DNA from: Wenzhouxiangella sp. XN79A
GTDB lineage: Bacteria > Pseudomonadota > Gammaproteobacteria > Xanthomonadales > Wenzhouxiangellaceae
Assembly (NCBI RefSeq): GCF_012272825.1
Contig: NZ_JAAWWS010000137.1
Span: 62,001-126,000 of the forward strand
Direction: 5' to 3'
Length of the DNA stretch: 64,000 nt
Shown here piece by piece: positions 51,251-60,153 of this stretch. A program made the position numbers and the translations under genes. The notes beneath the pieces were generated by a model. The model had not been told where the DNA came from and ran no database searches. It was given only the letters and a program-made list of their open reading frames with translations. Each line of letters opens with the position of its first letter. The first letter of the stretch is position 1.

Positions 51251-52350
51251 GCCAGCGCCTGTCGGGCGAGCTGCTGCTGGACCAGTGCCCGGCGCGTCCC
51301 GGCCGACAGTACCTTTCCGACCAGCTGACCGCAGGCGGCGTCGATGTCGTCGCCGCGGGTCTTGCGGACCGTGGCGATCATGCCTCCGGCGCGCAGGATT
51401 TCCTGGAACTGCTGGATCCGGGACATCGGCGAGCACTCGAACGGTGTGCCCGGGAAGGGATTGAACGGAATGAGGTTGATCTTGCTCGGGACGTGGGCGA
51501 GCACCTTGAGCAGCTTGCGGGCGTGTTCGGGTGCGTCGTTGACGCCGTCGATCATGGTGTATTCGAAGGTCACCGACTGCTTGGGCCGCTTTTCGCTCAG
51601 ATAGCGCTTGCAGGCCGCCAGCAATTCATCGATCGGATACTTCCGGTTCAGCGGCACCAGGCGCGAGCGCAGCTCATCGGTCGGTGCGTGCAGCGAGACA
51701 GCCAGGGCCACGCCCGGCCCGTCGGCCAGGGCGTCGATGCCCGGAACCACGCCGGCGGTCGAGACCGTCACCCGGCGGGCGGCCAGGCCGTAGGCCAGGT
51801 CGTCGCGCATCAATTCCAGCGCCGGGCGCACCTGGTCGAGGTTCAGCAGCGGCTCGCCCATGCCCATCAGCACGATATTGGTGATCCGGCGCTCGGCGCC
51901 GAGCGCTTCGGTCGCCCGCCAGACCTGACCGATGATCTCGGCGGCGTCCAGGTTGCGGTTGAAGCCCTGGGTCGCGGTCGAGCAGAAGGTGCAGTTGAGC
52001 ATGCAGCCGACCTGCGAGGAGATGCACAGCGTGCCTCGATCGGGCTCGGGGATGTAAACGGTCTCCACCGCGCTGCCGCCGGGCAGCGCCATGATCCACT
52101 TCACTGTGCCGTCGATCGAGCGGTGTTCGCTCATCACGCCCGGGGGGCGGATTTCGGTCTCGGCCTGCAGCCGCTCGCGGAGCGCGCGGCTGAGGTCGGT
52201 CATCGCATCGAAATCCACCACGCCACGCTGGTAGATCCACTGCAGCATCTGACGCGCCCGGAACGGCTTCTCGCCCCATTCGGCGAAGAACCGTTCCAGC
52301 TGCGCCCGGGACTGACCGAGCAGATTCGTTTTCGTGGCGATTCCAGTCAC
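51247..52350 (-). CDS. rlmN: Dual-specificity rRNA/tRNA methyltransferase RlmN
   Basis: RlmN is a radical-SAM enzyme methylating A2503 of 23S rRNA and A37 of some tRNAs. The 367-residue product has the cluster motif CMLNCTFCS (CX3CX2C), the N-terminal GEKPFRARQMLQWIY, and a catalytic cysteine near the C-terminus in DDIDAACGQL. I prefer the GTG at 52350, which has AGGG 8 nt upstream and avoids ndk; an in-frame ATG at 52389 would add 13 residues and overlap the ndk end by 20 bp. Confidence 0.96.
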   Translation of the reverse strand: MTGIATKTNLLGQSRAQLERFFAEWGEKPFRARQMLQWIYQRGVVDFDAMTDLSRALRERLQAETEIRPPGVMSEHRSIDGTVKWIMALPGGSAVETVYIPEPDRGTLCISSQVGCMLNCTFCSTATQGFNRNLDAAEIIGQVWRATEALGAERRITNIVLMGMGEPLLNLDQVRPALELMRDDLAYGLAARRVTVSTAGVVPGIDALADGPGVALAVSLHAPTDELRSRLVPLNRKYPIDELLAACKRYLSEKRPKQSVTFEYTMIDGVNDAPEHARKLLKVLAHVPSKINLIPFNPFPGTPFECSPMSRIQQFQEILRAGGMIATVRKTRGDDIDAACGQLVGKVLSAGTRRALVQQQLARQALA

Positions 52351-52369
52351 GCGATGGACCCTGGTTCCA

Positions 52370-52789
52370 TCAGCGCGAGTATATCTCATCGTCGCCAAAG
52401 AAGAACGCGATCTCCTGCGCCGCGGTGTCCTCGCCGTCGGACCCGTGCACGGCGTTGGCGTCGATGCTGCTGGCGAAGTCGGCACGGATCGTACCGGGCG
52501 CCGCCTGGCGGGGATCGGTTGCGCCCATCAGTTCGCGGTTGCGCGCGATGGCGTCGTCGCCTTCGAGCACCTGGATCATGACCGGTCCGGAGGTCATGAA
52601 CTCGACCAGGTCGTTGAAGAACGGACGCTCCTTGTGCACGGCATAGAAGCCCTCGGCTTCTGCCCGGCTCAGATGCTTCATCCGGGACGCGACGATCTTC
52701 AAGCCGGCGCGTTCGAAGCGGGTGTAGATCTCGCCGATGACGTTCTTGGCCACGGCATCGGGCTTGATGATGGACAGGGTGCGCTGCAT
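52370..52789 (-). CDS. ndk: Nucleoside-diphosphate kinase
   Basis: Ndk balances nucleoside triphosphate pools through a phosphohistidine. The 139-residue protein has the start [16 protein letters not shown] and the active-site histidine H115 in [14 protein letters not shown] lies upstream of the ATG. It leads the ndk-rlmN-pilW-rodZ-hisS-yfgM-bamB-der minus-strand cluster and diverges from psrA; the promoter must lie in 52790-53099. Confidence 0.97.
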   Translation of the reverse strand: MQRTLSIIKPDAVAKNVIGEIYTRFERAGLKIVASRMKHLSRAEAEGFYAVHKERPFFNDLVEFMTSGPVMIQVLEGDDAIARNRELMGATDPRQAAPGTIRADFASSIDANAVHGSDGEDTAAQEIAFFFGDDEIYSR

Positions 52790-52862
52790 GGGTCGAAGAC
52801 TCCTTGAATGATTGTCTACGGGACGATTTCGGGGTGGACGTACCGATGATCAGCGCCGGCGA

Positions 52863-52885
52863 GCCCGACCGGACTCCGGTCGGGC
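52863..52885. other. 10-bp perfect hairpin between ndk and psrA
   Basis: GCCCGACCGG and CCGGTCGGGC pair across a 3-nt loop in the 310-bp divergent gap, about 75 bp upstream of ndk. No T-run follows. It may be part of the ndk leader or a leftover terminator. The rest of 52790-52990 holds nothing else I can recognise. Confidence 0.5.
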
Positions 52886-52993
52886 GTCCGGACCACCGTC
52901 GGACCATCGGCGCCAGGCCCGCGATTCTATCGCGTTTCGCTGGCGCGGAAGGCCCGTACGGCCGTTCGAAAGGGGATAACAGCGCGGACGGAC

Positions 52994-53055
52994 TTGCACG
53001 GGGCTCGCCGAAGGTGCTAGGATTCAAACGTCTGTTTGAAACCGCTGTTTCAAAC
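52994..53055 (+). promoter_or_regulatory. psrA promoter with two overlapping PsrA-type operators
   Basis: A -35 TTGCAC (52994-52999) and -10 TAGGAT (53018-53023), 18 bp apart, run into two perfect palindromes. Site 1 is TTCAAAC-GTCT-GTTTGAA (53023-53040), site 2 is GTTTGAAAC-CGCT-GTTTCAAAC (53034-53055); they share the central half. Both match the Pseudomonas PsrA consensus (C/G)AAAC-N4-GTTT(G/C). Overlap with the -10 and start region implies repression of psrA-fadE by its own product, lifted by acyl ligand. Confidence 0.88.
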
Positions 53056-53099
53056 TGCTGTAACAATCCTGTCGACCACGGCCTGCATCCGGAGTGCGA

Positions 53100-53831
53100 A
53101 TGTCCCCAGCCGGTTCCACCGCCCCGCCCCGCGCGGACGACGACGCGCCCGAATCGACGGCCCGTCGGATCCTCGATACCGCCGAGCGGCTGTTCGCCGA
53201 CCAGGGGTTTCATTCGACCACGCTGCGCCAGATCACCCGCGAGGCCGGCGTCAACCTTGCCGCCGTCAATTACCACCACGGGTCCAAGGACGCGCTGATC
53301 CTCGCGGTGTTCCAGCGCCGGCTCGACGAACTCAACAGCGAACGCCTCACGAGGCTGCGCGCGGCGATGGAAGCGGCCGATCCGCCGCAGCTCGAAGACG
53401 TGCTCGAAGCGTTCATCCACCCCGCGCTGCGCATGGGCTCGGATTCGTCCGGCGACGGCGGTCGGTTCATGCGCCTGCTGATGCGCGCCTGGGCCGAAAA
53501 TGCCACGCAGATCCACCGCGTGATCCGGCGCCAGTACTCGCATGTCATGCGCACGTTCGCCGACGCGGTCAGCCGTTCGCTCGGCACTGCACCGGAAAAC
53601 CTCCGGCAGCAGCTCGACTTCCTGATCGGGGCCTTGACCTACACCATGGCGGAAACCCACGACGACGCCGTCGAGGACACCGCCCGGGCACTGATCCGCT
53701 TCGGGTGCGCCGGACTGCGCGACTCGATTTCAACTTCGAGCTCCGATGTGCGATCGGATTCGATATCGGATTCGGCCGCTGCATCGGCGGCTCCCACTAC
53801 GACGCTCCCGCTGGAGGACTCTCGATCATGA
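53100..53831 (+). CDS. psrA: TetR-family fatty-acid regulator, PsrA-like
   Basis: The 243-residue protein has a TetR HTH (about 20-65; RRILDTAERLFADQGFHSTTLRQITREAGVN, then NYHHGSKDAL) and a helical ligand domain. PsrA of Pseudomonas represses fadBA5-type genes and itself until it binds long-chain fatty acids or acyl-CoA. The matching operator palindromes upstream and the fadE-fadN-fadA genes downstream make this assignment firm. GGAG lies 5 nt before the ATG at 53100; a GTG two codons earlier is possible. The C-terminal tail is a low-complexity Ser/Asp/Ala run. The stop overlaps the fadE start by 4 bp. Confidence 0.87.
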   Translation: MSPAGSTAPPRADDDAPESTARRILDTAERLFADQGFHSTTLRQITREAGVNLAAVNYHHGSKDALILAVFQRRLDELNSERLTRLRAAMEAADPPQLEDVLEAFIHPALRMGSDSSGDGGRFMRLLMRAWAENATQIHRVIRRQYSHVMRTFADAVSRSLGTAPENLRQQLDFLIGALTYTMAETHDDAVEDTARALIRFGCAGLRDSISTSSSDVRSDSISDSAAASAAPTTTLPLEDSRS

Positions 53832-56278
53832 CCCTGCTCGCTCTGCTTGCCGTTGTCCTGCTCACGCTCGGCCTGGCCTATTTCGCGGCGCCGGCCTGGC
53901 TGGCCGCCCTATCGACTTCGGCGGCGGCCGCCGCGTCCATCGCGCTCGGCGCGCATCCCGCCGTCAGCGTGCTGGCCGTCGTCGTCGCCCTGCCGTTGAT
54001 CGTCGCCGCGCTGCCGCCGCTGCGGCGAGCGCTGTTCACCGATCGCCTGTTCGGCTGGTTCCGCAAGGTGCTGCCGGCGATGTCCGACACCGAGCGCGAG
54101 GCGCTGGAGTCGGGCACCACCTGGTGGGACGCCGAGCTGTTCTCCGGCCGGCCGGACTGGAAGGTGCTGATGAACCATCCGGCGCCGTCGCTGACCGACG
54201 AGGAGCGCGCGTTTCTCGACGGTCCGGTCGAAGAGCTCTGCCGGATGCTCGACGAGTGGCAGATCGCCCAGGATCAGGACCTGCCGCCGGAGGTCTGGGC
54301 CTTTCTCAAGAAACACCGCTTCTTCTCGATGATCATTCCGAAGGAGTTCGGCGGCCTGGGCTTCTCGTCGCAGGGCAACGCCGCGGTGGTCACCAAGATC
54401 AGCACCTGCAACCAGACCGCGGCGGTCAGCGTCATGGTGCCGAACTCGCTCGGCCCCGGTGAACTGCTGCACTACTTCGGCACCCAGGCGCAGAAGGATC
54501 ATTTCCTGCCGAGGCTGGCCTCCGGCCAGGACATTCCCTGCTTCGCCCTGACCTCGCCCTATGCCGGTTCCGATGCCGCCTCGATGCCGGACAAGGGCAT
54601 CGTGTGCAAAGGCGAGTTCGAAGGGAAGGAAGTGCTCGGCATCCGGGTAACCTGGGACAAGCGCTACATCACGCTGGCGCCGGTGGCCACGGTGGTCGGT
54701 CTGGCCTTCAAGTGCTTCGACCCCGACGGCCTGCTCGGCGGCAAGAAGAACCTGGGCATCACCTGCGCCCTGATCCCGGCCGACACGCCGGGGGTGGAAA
54801 CCGGCAACCGTCACCTGCCCGGCGGTTCACCGTTCATGAACGGCACCACGCGCGGCAAGGACGTGTTCATCCCGATGGACTGGGTGATCGGCGGCCAGCA
54901 GCGCGTCGGTCAGGGCTGGAGCATGCTGATGCACTGCCTGTCGGCCGGGCGCGCGATCTCGCTGCCCGCCCAGGCCGTTGCCGGGGGCAAGATCTGCACC
55001 ATGCTGACCGGTGCCTACGCCCGGGTCCGCTACCAGTTCAAGCAGCCGATCGGGATGTTCGAAGGCATCCAGGAGCCGCTGGCGCGGATCGGCGGCGAGA
55101 CCTACCGCATGGACGCCGCGCACCAGATGACCATGGTCGCGCTCGACCAGGGCGAAAAGCCGGCGGTGGTCTCGGCGATTCTCAAGGCCAACCTGACCGA
55201 AGCCAACCGCCGGATCGTCAACGACGCAATGGACGTCCACGGCGGCAAGGCCGTGATCGAGGGACCGCGCAACTACCTCGCCAAGGGCTACCAGGCCCTG
55301 CCGATCGCCATCACCGTGGAAGGCGCGAACATCCTGACCCGCTCGATGATCATCTTCGGCCAGGGCGCGATCCGCTGCCATCCGTGGCTGCTGAAGGAAA
55401 TGACCGCGGCCACCAGCCAGGCGCCCGACGCCCGCAAGCAGTTCGACAAGGCCTTCTTCGGGCACATCGGCTACACCATCAGCAACGCGGTCCGGTCGCT
55501 GGTGCTGGGCCTGACCGGCGGCCGCCCGAGCCGTGCACCGGTGCCGGGATCGCTGAAGCGCGACGCCCAGCGCATCAACCGCCTGTCCGCGGCATTCACG
55601 CTGATCGCCGACTTCACGCTGCTGATCCTCGGCGGCAAGTTCAAGTTCGCCGAGAAACTGTCCGGCCGCTTCGCCGATGCGCTCAGCCACCTGTACCTGG
55701 CCTCGGCGGTGATCAAGCGCTTCGAGGACGACGGCCGTCCGAGCGAAGACCTGCCGCTGGCGCGCTGGGCGCTGGCCGACAGCCTCCATCGCGTCGAGGA
55801 AGCCCTCTACGGCGTGCTGGCCAACTTCCCGGTTCCGGCGCTGGGCCGCGTCCTCCGCGTCTGGGCCTTCCCGTTCGGACGGACCCACGAGGTGGCCGAC
55901 GACCGGACCGGCCGGAAGATCGCGCAGATCCTGATGAGCCACAACGCCAGTCGGGAGCGCTTGCTGCATGACACCTTCCGTCCGGTCGACGGGGTCGGCG
56001 CGGCGATGGCGATCAAGGCCTTCGATGCCATGCTGGCGGCCGAGGACGCCGAGCGTGCCGTGTTCAACGGCTTGAAGCGGATGCCCACGCCGATGAATGT
56101 CGAGGCCCTGGCCCGGGAAGCGCTCGACGCCGGACTGATCAACGACGACCAGGTCCAGCAGCTGATCGAGGCCCAGCGCCTGGCCGCGGAAGTCATCGCC
56201 GTCGACGAGTTCGAGCCCGAGGCCCTGCGCAATGCGCAGTTCGGCCAACCCGAGCAGCCGTTGAAGAAAGCCAGCTGA
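53828..56278 (+). CDS. fadE: Acyl-CoA dehydrogenase FadE
   Basis: FadE does the first oxidation of each beta-oxidation cycle, passing electrons from FADH2 to the electron transfer chain. The 816 residues match the large membrane-associated bacterial FadE type (E. coli 814): two N-terminal hydrophobic helices (about 1-60), then the acyl-CoA dehydrogenase domains (KKHRFFSMIIPKEFGGLGFS, FALTSPYAGSDAAS, LPIAITVEGANILTRSMIIFGQGA) and the long FadE-only C-terminus. GGAGG is 9 nt before the ATG, which overlaps the psrA stop. A 91-bp gap with a hairpin separates it from fadN. Confidence 0.95.
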   Translation: MTLLALLAVVLLTLGLAYFAAPAWLAALSTSAAAAASIALGAHPAVSVLAVVVALPLIVAALPPLRRALFTDRLFGWFRKVLPAMSDTEREALESGTTWWDAELFSGRPDWKVLMNHPAPSLTDEERAFLDGPVEELCRMLDEWQIAQDQDLPPEVWAFLKKHRFFSMIIPKEFGGLGFSSQGNAAVVTKISTCNQTAAVSVMVPNSLGPGELLHYFGTQAQKDHFLPRLASGQDIPCFALTSPYAGSDAASMPDKGIVCKGEFEGKEVLGIRVTWDKRYITLAPVATVVGLAFKCFDPDGLLGGKKNLGITCALIPADTPGVETGNRHLPGGSPFMNGTTRGKDVFIPMDWVIGGQQRVGQGWSMLMHCLSAGRAISLPAQAVAGGKICTMLTGAYARVRYQFKQPIGMFEGIQEPLARIGGETYRMDAAHQMTMVALDQGEKPAVVSAILKANLTEANRRIVNDAMDVHGGKAVIEGPRNYLAKGYQALPIAITVEGANILTRSMIIFGQGAIRCHPWLLKEMTAATSQAPDARKQFDKAFFGHIGYTISNAVRSLVLGLTGGRPSRAPVPGSLKRDAQRINRLSAAFTLIADFTLLILGGKFKFAEKLSGRFADALSHLYLASAVIKRFEDDGRPSEDLPLARWALADSLHRVEEALYGVLANFPVPALGRVLRVWAFPFGRTHEVADDRTGRKIAQILMSHNASRERLLHDTFRPVDGVGAAMAIKAFDAMLAAEDAERAVFNGLKRMPTPMNVEALAREALDAGLINDDQVQQLIEAQRLAAEVIAVDEFEPEALRNAQFGQPEQPLKKAS

Positions 56279-56292
56279 TCCGCTCGATTCAG

Positions 56293-56318
56293 GGGCGCCG
56301 GCCTGGCGGTCGGCGCCC
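56293..56318 (+). other. 8-bp GC hairpin between fadE and fadN
   Basis: GGGCGCCG and CGGCGCCC form a stem with a 10-nt loop just after the fadE stop. No T-run follows, so partial attenuation or mRNA processing is more likely than full termination. Confidence 0.4.
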
Positions 56319-56369
56319 TGCCCGTTCGATTTCGACCCACTTTTTTCTGAACGACAGGAAGCACACCCG

Positions 56370-58736
56370 ATGTCCGATCAACGATTCACCGTCCGCAAGG
56401 CTGCGGTGCTGGGCGCCGGCGTCATGGGCGCGCAGATCGCCGCCCACCTCACCGCCGCCGGCATTCCGGTCCGACTGTTCGATCTGCCTGCCGAAACAGG
56501 CGGCCGCAACGACATGGTCAAGGGCGCGATCCAGCGCCTGACCAGGCTGAAGCCACCACCGCTTGCGCGCAAGGACCTGACCGCGTTTCTCGAGCCGGCC
56601 AACTTCGAGGACGACCTCGAGTCGCTGGCCGATTGCGATTTCGTCATCGAGGCCGTGGCCGAGCGGATGGACATCAAGAAGTCGCTGTACGAGCGACTGG
56701 TGCCGCACCTGCCGGCCGACGCCATCTTCGCCAGCAACACCTCCGGCCTGTCGATCACCGAACTGGCCGGCGTGGTGCCGGAAAGCCACCGCGCGCGCTT
56801 CTGCGGCGTCCACTTCTTCAACCCGCCGCGCTACATGCACCTGGTGGAGCTGATCCCGCATGCCGGCACCGAACCGGCCGTCCTCGACCAGCTCGAGGTG
56901 TTCCTGACCGAGACGCTCGGCAAGGGCGTGGTCCGGGCGCGCGACACCGTCAACTTCATCGCCAACCGGGTCGGCGTGTTCTCGATGATCTCCACGGTCC
57001 ACCACGCCGAGCGGCTGGGTCTTGGCTTCGACACCGTCGATGCGCTGACCGGCCCGGCGATCGGCCGGCCGAAATCGGCCACGTTCCGGCTCGCCGACGT
57101 GGTCGGACTGGACACCATGGCCAACGTCATCTCGACCATGCAGAACAAGCTCACCGACGACCCCTGGCACACGCTGTACAAGGCGCCGAGCTGGATGAGC
57201 CAGCTGATCGAGGCCGGCGCGCTGGGCCAGAAGGCGGGCGCCGGCGTGTTCCGCAAGGAAGGCAAGGCGATCCGGGTCCTCGACCCGTCCTCGGGTGAGT
57301 ACCGCGACACCGACTACTCGCTCGACGACCAGGTCAAGCAGGTCCTGGCGATCAAGGACCCGGCCGAGAAGATGAAGGCACTGGCCGAGTCCGACCGACC
57401 GGAGCTCCAGTTCCTGTGGGCGATCCACCGCGACCTGTTCCAGTACTGCGCCGTGCACCTGGCCGAGATCGCCGACTCGGCCCGCGAGATCGACCTGGCG
57501 ATGCGCTGGGGCTATGGCTGGGAGTTCGGTCCGTTCGAGATCTGGCAGGCCGCCGGCTGGTCGCAGGTCGCCGCACTGGTCCGCCGCGACATCGACGCCG
57601 GCACCGCGCTGACCGATGCCCCCCTGCCCGACTGGGTCGACGCGGTGGACGCCGCGCATGCCGACGCCGGCTCGGTCACCGGCGACGGCGGCACGTTCCC
57701 GCGGCCGGACCTGGCCGTCTACGAACGGCAGATGCAGCCGCCGCGCCTGGTCGGCGAATCCGGCCATCACGGCACCACCGTGGCCGACCTGCCCGGCGCA
57801 CGCCTGTGGACGCTCGAAGACGACGTCCTGATCGTCTCGCACAAGTCGAAGATGAACGTCATCGACACCGGCGTCATCGACGGCCTGAACGAAGCCATCG
57901 AACGCGCAGAGCAGGACTTCGCCGGCCTGGTGATCTGGCAGCCGAACGGCCCGTTTTCCGCCGGCGCCAACCTGAAGGCCGCGATGGACTGGGTCGCCAA
58001 CGGCGAATTCGACCGGGTCGAGGGCCTGGTCGAAGACTTCCAGGCCGCCAACCTGCGGCTGCGCTACGCGGCCGTGCCCAGCATCGCCGCCGTGCGCGGA
58101 CTGGCGCTCGGCGGCGGTCTCGAATTGGCCATGCACACCAGCCGGATCGTCGCCCACCTCGAGTCGTACATGGGCCTGGTCGAAGCCGGCGTCGGCCTGC
58201 TGCCGGCCGGGGGCGGTCTCGGCACGTTGGCCTTCCGGGTCCAGGATCAGACCCGGGCCGGTGACAGCTACGCGCTGCTCGAGAAGCGCTACAAGCAGGT
58301 CGCCATGGGCCAGGTCTCCGGCAGTGCGATGGAGGCCCGGGAGATGGGGTACCTGACCGAATCCGACGTCATCGTCATGCACGAGCACGAGCTGCTGCAC
58401 GCCGCGCACGGCCAGATTCGCGGCATGAACGCCGCCGGCTACCGCGCACCGCTGCCCGGCCGTACGATTCCGGCCGCCGGCGATGTCGGCATCGCGACGC
58501 TGAAGATGCTGCTGGCCAACATGCACGAAGGCCATTTCATCAGCGACCACGACATGGAAATCGGCGAACGCATCGCCGACACGATCTGCGGTGGTGCCAT
58601 CGACCGGGGCGTCCCGGTCAACGAGGACTGGCTGTACGCCCTGGAGCGCAAGCATTTCGTCGAGTTGGCGAAGATGAAACCGACCCAGGACCGGATCGTG
58701 CATATGCTGAAGACCGGCAAGCCGCTTCGGAATTGA
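56370..58736 (+). CDS. fadN: 3-hydroxyacyl-CoA dehydrogenase / enoyl-CoA hydratase, FadN-type domain order
   Basis: This bifunctional enzyme hydrates enoyl-CoA and oxidises the 3-hydroxyacyl-CoA in beta-oxidation. The 788 residues have the dehydrogenase first (Rossmann motif VLGAGVMGAQIA at 13-24; NTSGLSITEL; VHFFNPPRYMHLVELI) and the crotonase domain last (about 480-690; GPFSAGANLKAAM, ALGGGLELAMH). E. coli FadB and FadJ have the hydratase first; this reversed order matches Bacillus FadN (789 residues) and many aerobic proteobacteria. AGGAAG is 8 nt before the ATG. fadA follows after 181 bp. The enzyme is cytoplasmic. Confidence 0.92.
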   Translation: MSDQRFTVRKAAVLGAGVMGAQIAAHLTAAGIPVRLFDLPAETGGRNDMVKGAIQRLTRLKPPPLARKDLTAFLEPANFEDDLESLADCDFVIEAVAERMDIKKSLYERLVPHLPADAIFASNTSGLSITELAGVVPESHRARFCGVHFFNPPRYMHLVELIPHAGTEPAVLDQLEVFLTETLGKGVVRARDTVNFIANRVGVFSMISTVHHAERLGLGFDTVDALTGPAIGRPKSATFRLADVVGLDTMANVISTMQNKLTDDPWHTLYKAPSWMSQLIEAGALGQKAGAGVFRKEGKAIRVLDPSSGEYRDTDYSLDDQVKQVLAIKDPAEKMKALAESDRPELQFLWAIHRDLFQYCAVHLAEIADSAREIDLAMRWGYGWEFGPFEIWQAAGWSQVAALVRRDIDAGTALTDAPLPDWVDAVDAAHADAGSVTGDGGTFPRPDLAVYERQMQPPRLVGESGHHGTTVADLPGARLWTLEDDVLIVSHKSKMNVIDTGVIDGLNEAIERAEQDFAGLVIWQPNGPFSAGANLKAAMDWVANGEFDRVEGLVEDFQAANLRLRYAAVPSIAAVRGLALGGGLELAMHTSRIVAHLESYMGLVEAGVGLLPAGGGLGTLAFRVQDQTRAGDSYALLEKRYKQVAMGQVSGSAMEAREMGYLTESDVIVMHEHELLHAAHGQIRGMNAAGYRAPLPGRTIPAAGDVGIATLKMLLANMHEGHFISDHDMEIGERIADTICGGAIDRGVPVNEDWLYALERKHFVELAKMKPTQDRIVHMLKTGKPLRN

Positions 58737-58750
58737 TGTCCGGCTACTGC

Positions 58751-58852
58751 GCGAGCGGTGGTCGGCGTCCGGCGGTGCTCGTAATCCTCATGGACGTTCC
58801 ATGTCCACTGCGGATCCTGCGCTCCGGCGGCCACCGACCACCACTCGCTCGC
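58751..58852. repeat. REP-like imperfect palindrome between fadN and fadA
   Basis: GCGAGCG plus GTGGTCGG at 58751-58765 is mirrored by CCGACCAC-CACT-CGCTCGC at 58834-58852 (identical except for a 4-nt insertion), with an inner perfect CATGGA-CGT-TCCATG (58789-58803). The roughly 100-bp cruciform-like unit resembles intergenic repeats I recall from Xanthomonadales relatives. It lies in the 181-bp fadN-fadA gap. A second small palindrome ATTTTC-G-GAAAAT is at 58878-58890. Confidence 0.6.
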
Positions 58853-58917
58853 TACGCCAGGCAAGCAATTCCGACCAATTTTCGGAAAATCATTGCTTTA
58901 CAGACAGGATTTCAATC

Positions 58918-60099
58918 ATGAGTGATGCATATATCGTCTCCGCCGTCCGCACGCCGGTGGCCAAGGCGTTCAAGGGCGGCTTCCGGACCACGCGGCCGGA
59001 CGACCTGCTGGCCCACGTGATCCGCGCGGCCATGGCCGATGTGCCGAGCGTCGATCCGGCGGCCGTCGAAGATGTGATCATCGGCTGCGCCATGCCGGAA
59101 GCGGAACAGGGCATGAACGTGGCGCGCATCGGCGCCCTGCTCGCCGGACTGCCGGATACCGTGCCCGGCGTGACCGTCAACCGGTTCTGCTCGTCCGGCC
59201 TGCAGACCGTCGCCATGGCGGCCGACCGGATCCGGCTCGGCGAGGCCGACGTGATGATCGCCGGCGGCACCGAGACCATGACCATGGTCCCGATGATGGG
59301 CCACAAGGTCGCGATGAACCCGAAGGTGTTCGACGACGACCACATCGCCATTGCCTACGGCATGGGGATCACGGCGGAAAAGGTCGCCGAGAAGTACGGC
59401 GTTTCGCGCCAGGACCAGGACGAATTCGCCTATCGCAGCCACCAGAAGGCGATTGCCGCGATCGACGGCGGCGAATTCACCGAAATCCGCCCCTACAGCG
59501 TTCATCACCACTACCCCGACCCGGCCTCCGGCGCGATCCGGACCGTCGAGCAGGTCATCGATACCGACGAGGGACCGCGCCGCGATTCCTCGCCGGAAGC
59601 GCTCGGCAAGCTGCGCCCGGTCTTCCGCGCCGACGGCGTGGTGACCGCCGGCACCAGTTCGCAGATGTCCGACGGCGCCGGTGCGCTGGTGATGGTGTCG
59701 GAGCAGGCGCTGAAGGACTACGACCTGGAGCCGCTGGCCGTCTTCCGCGGGTTCTCGGTCGCCGGCGTGCCGCCGGAAATCATGGGCATCGGCCCGATCG
59801 CCGCGATTCCGAAGGTGCTGAAGCAGACCGGTATTTCGATGGACGACCTGGACTGGATCGAACTGAACGAGGCCTTCGCCGCCCAGGCGCTGGCCGTGAT
59901 CCGAGACGTCGGCCTGGACCCGGACAAGGTCAACCCGCTGGGCGGTGCGATCGCGCTGGGTCACCCGCTGGGCGCGACCGGGGCCATCCTGTCGGCCAAG
60001 ATGATCCACGGCATGCGTCGCCGGAAGCAGAAGTACGGCATGGTGACGATGTGCATCGGCACCGGCATGGGCGCGGCCGGCATCATCGAGGCGCTCTGA
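58918..60099 (+). CDS. fadA: Acetyl-CoA C-acyltransferase (3-ketoacyl-CoA thiolase)
   Basis: FadA cleaves 3-ketoacyl-CoA with CoA to release acetyl-CoA, ending each beta-oxidation round. The 393-residue thiolase has the acylated cysteine C91 (NRFCSSGLQ), H349 ([11 protein letters not shown]) and C379 ([10 protein letters not shown]). The true start is the ATG at 58918 ([14 protein letters not shown]) with AGGA 8 nt upstream; an open frame from 58801 reads through the REP-like repeat and is not coding. It is the last gene of the psrA-fadE-fadN-fadA cluster and faces the kinase gene. Confidence 0.96.
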   Translation: MSDAYIVSAVRTPVAKAFKGGFRTTRPDDLLAHVIRAAMADVPSVDPAAVEDVIIGCAMPEAEQGMNVARIGALLAGLPDTVPGVTVNRFCSSGLQTVAMAADRIRLGEADVMIAGGTETMTMVPMMGHKVAMNPKVFDDDHIAIAYGMGITAEKVAEKYGVSRQDQDEFAYRSHQKAIAAIDGGEFTEIRPYSVHHHYPDPASGAIRTVEQVIDTDEGPRRDSSPEALGKLRPVFRADGVVTAGTSSQMSDGAGALVMVSEQALKDYDLEPLAVFRGFSVAGVPPEIMGIGPIAAIPKVLKQTGISMDDLDWIELNEAFAAQALAVIRDVGLDPDKVNPLGGAIALGHPLGATGAILSAKMIHGMRRRKQKYGMVTMCIGTGMGAAGIIEAL

Positions 60100-60153
60100 C
60101 CGCAGTCCGCCCCGCTCTCCTTCGCGGCAGCGCGCCCGGCGCGCTGTCCGTCC

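Noticed and set aside
58801-58917. Upstream extension of fadA
   Set aside because: The extra residues come from the REP-like palindrome, and the thiolase N-terminus and ribosome site fit the ATG at 58918.
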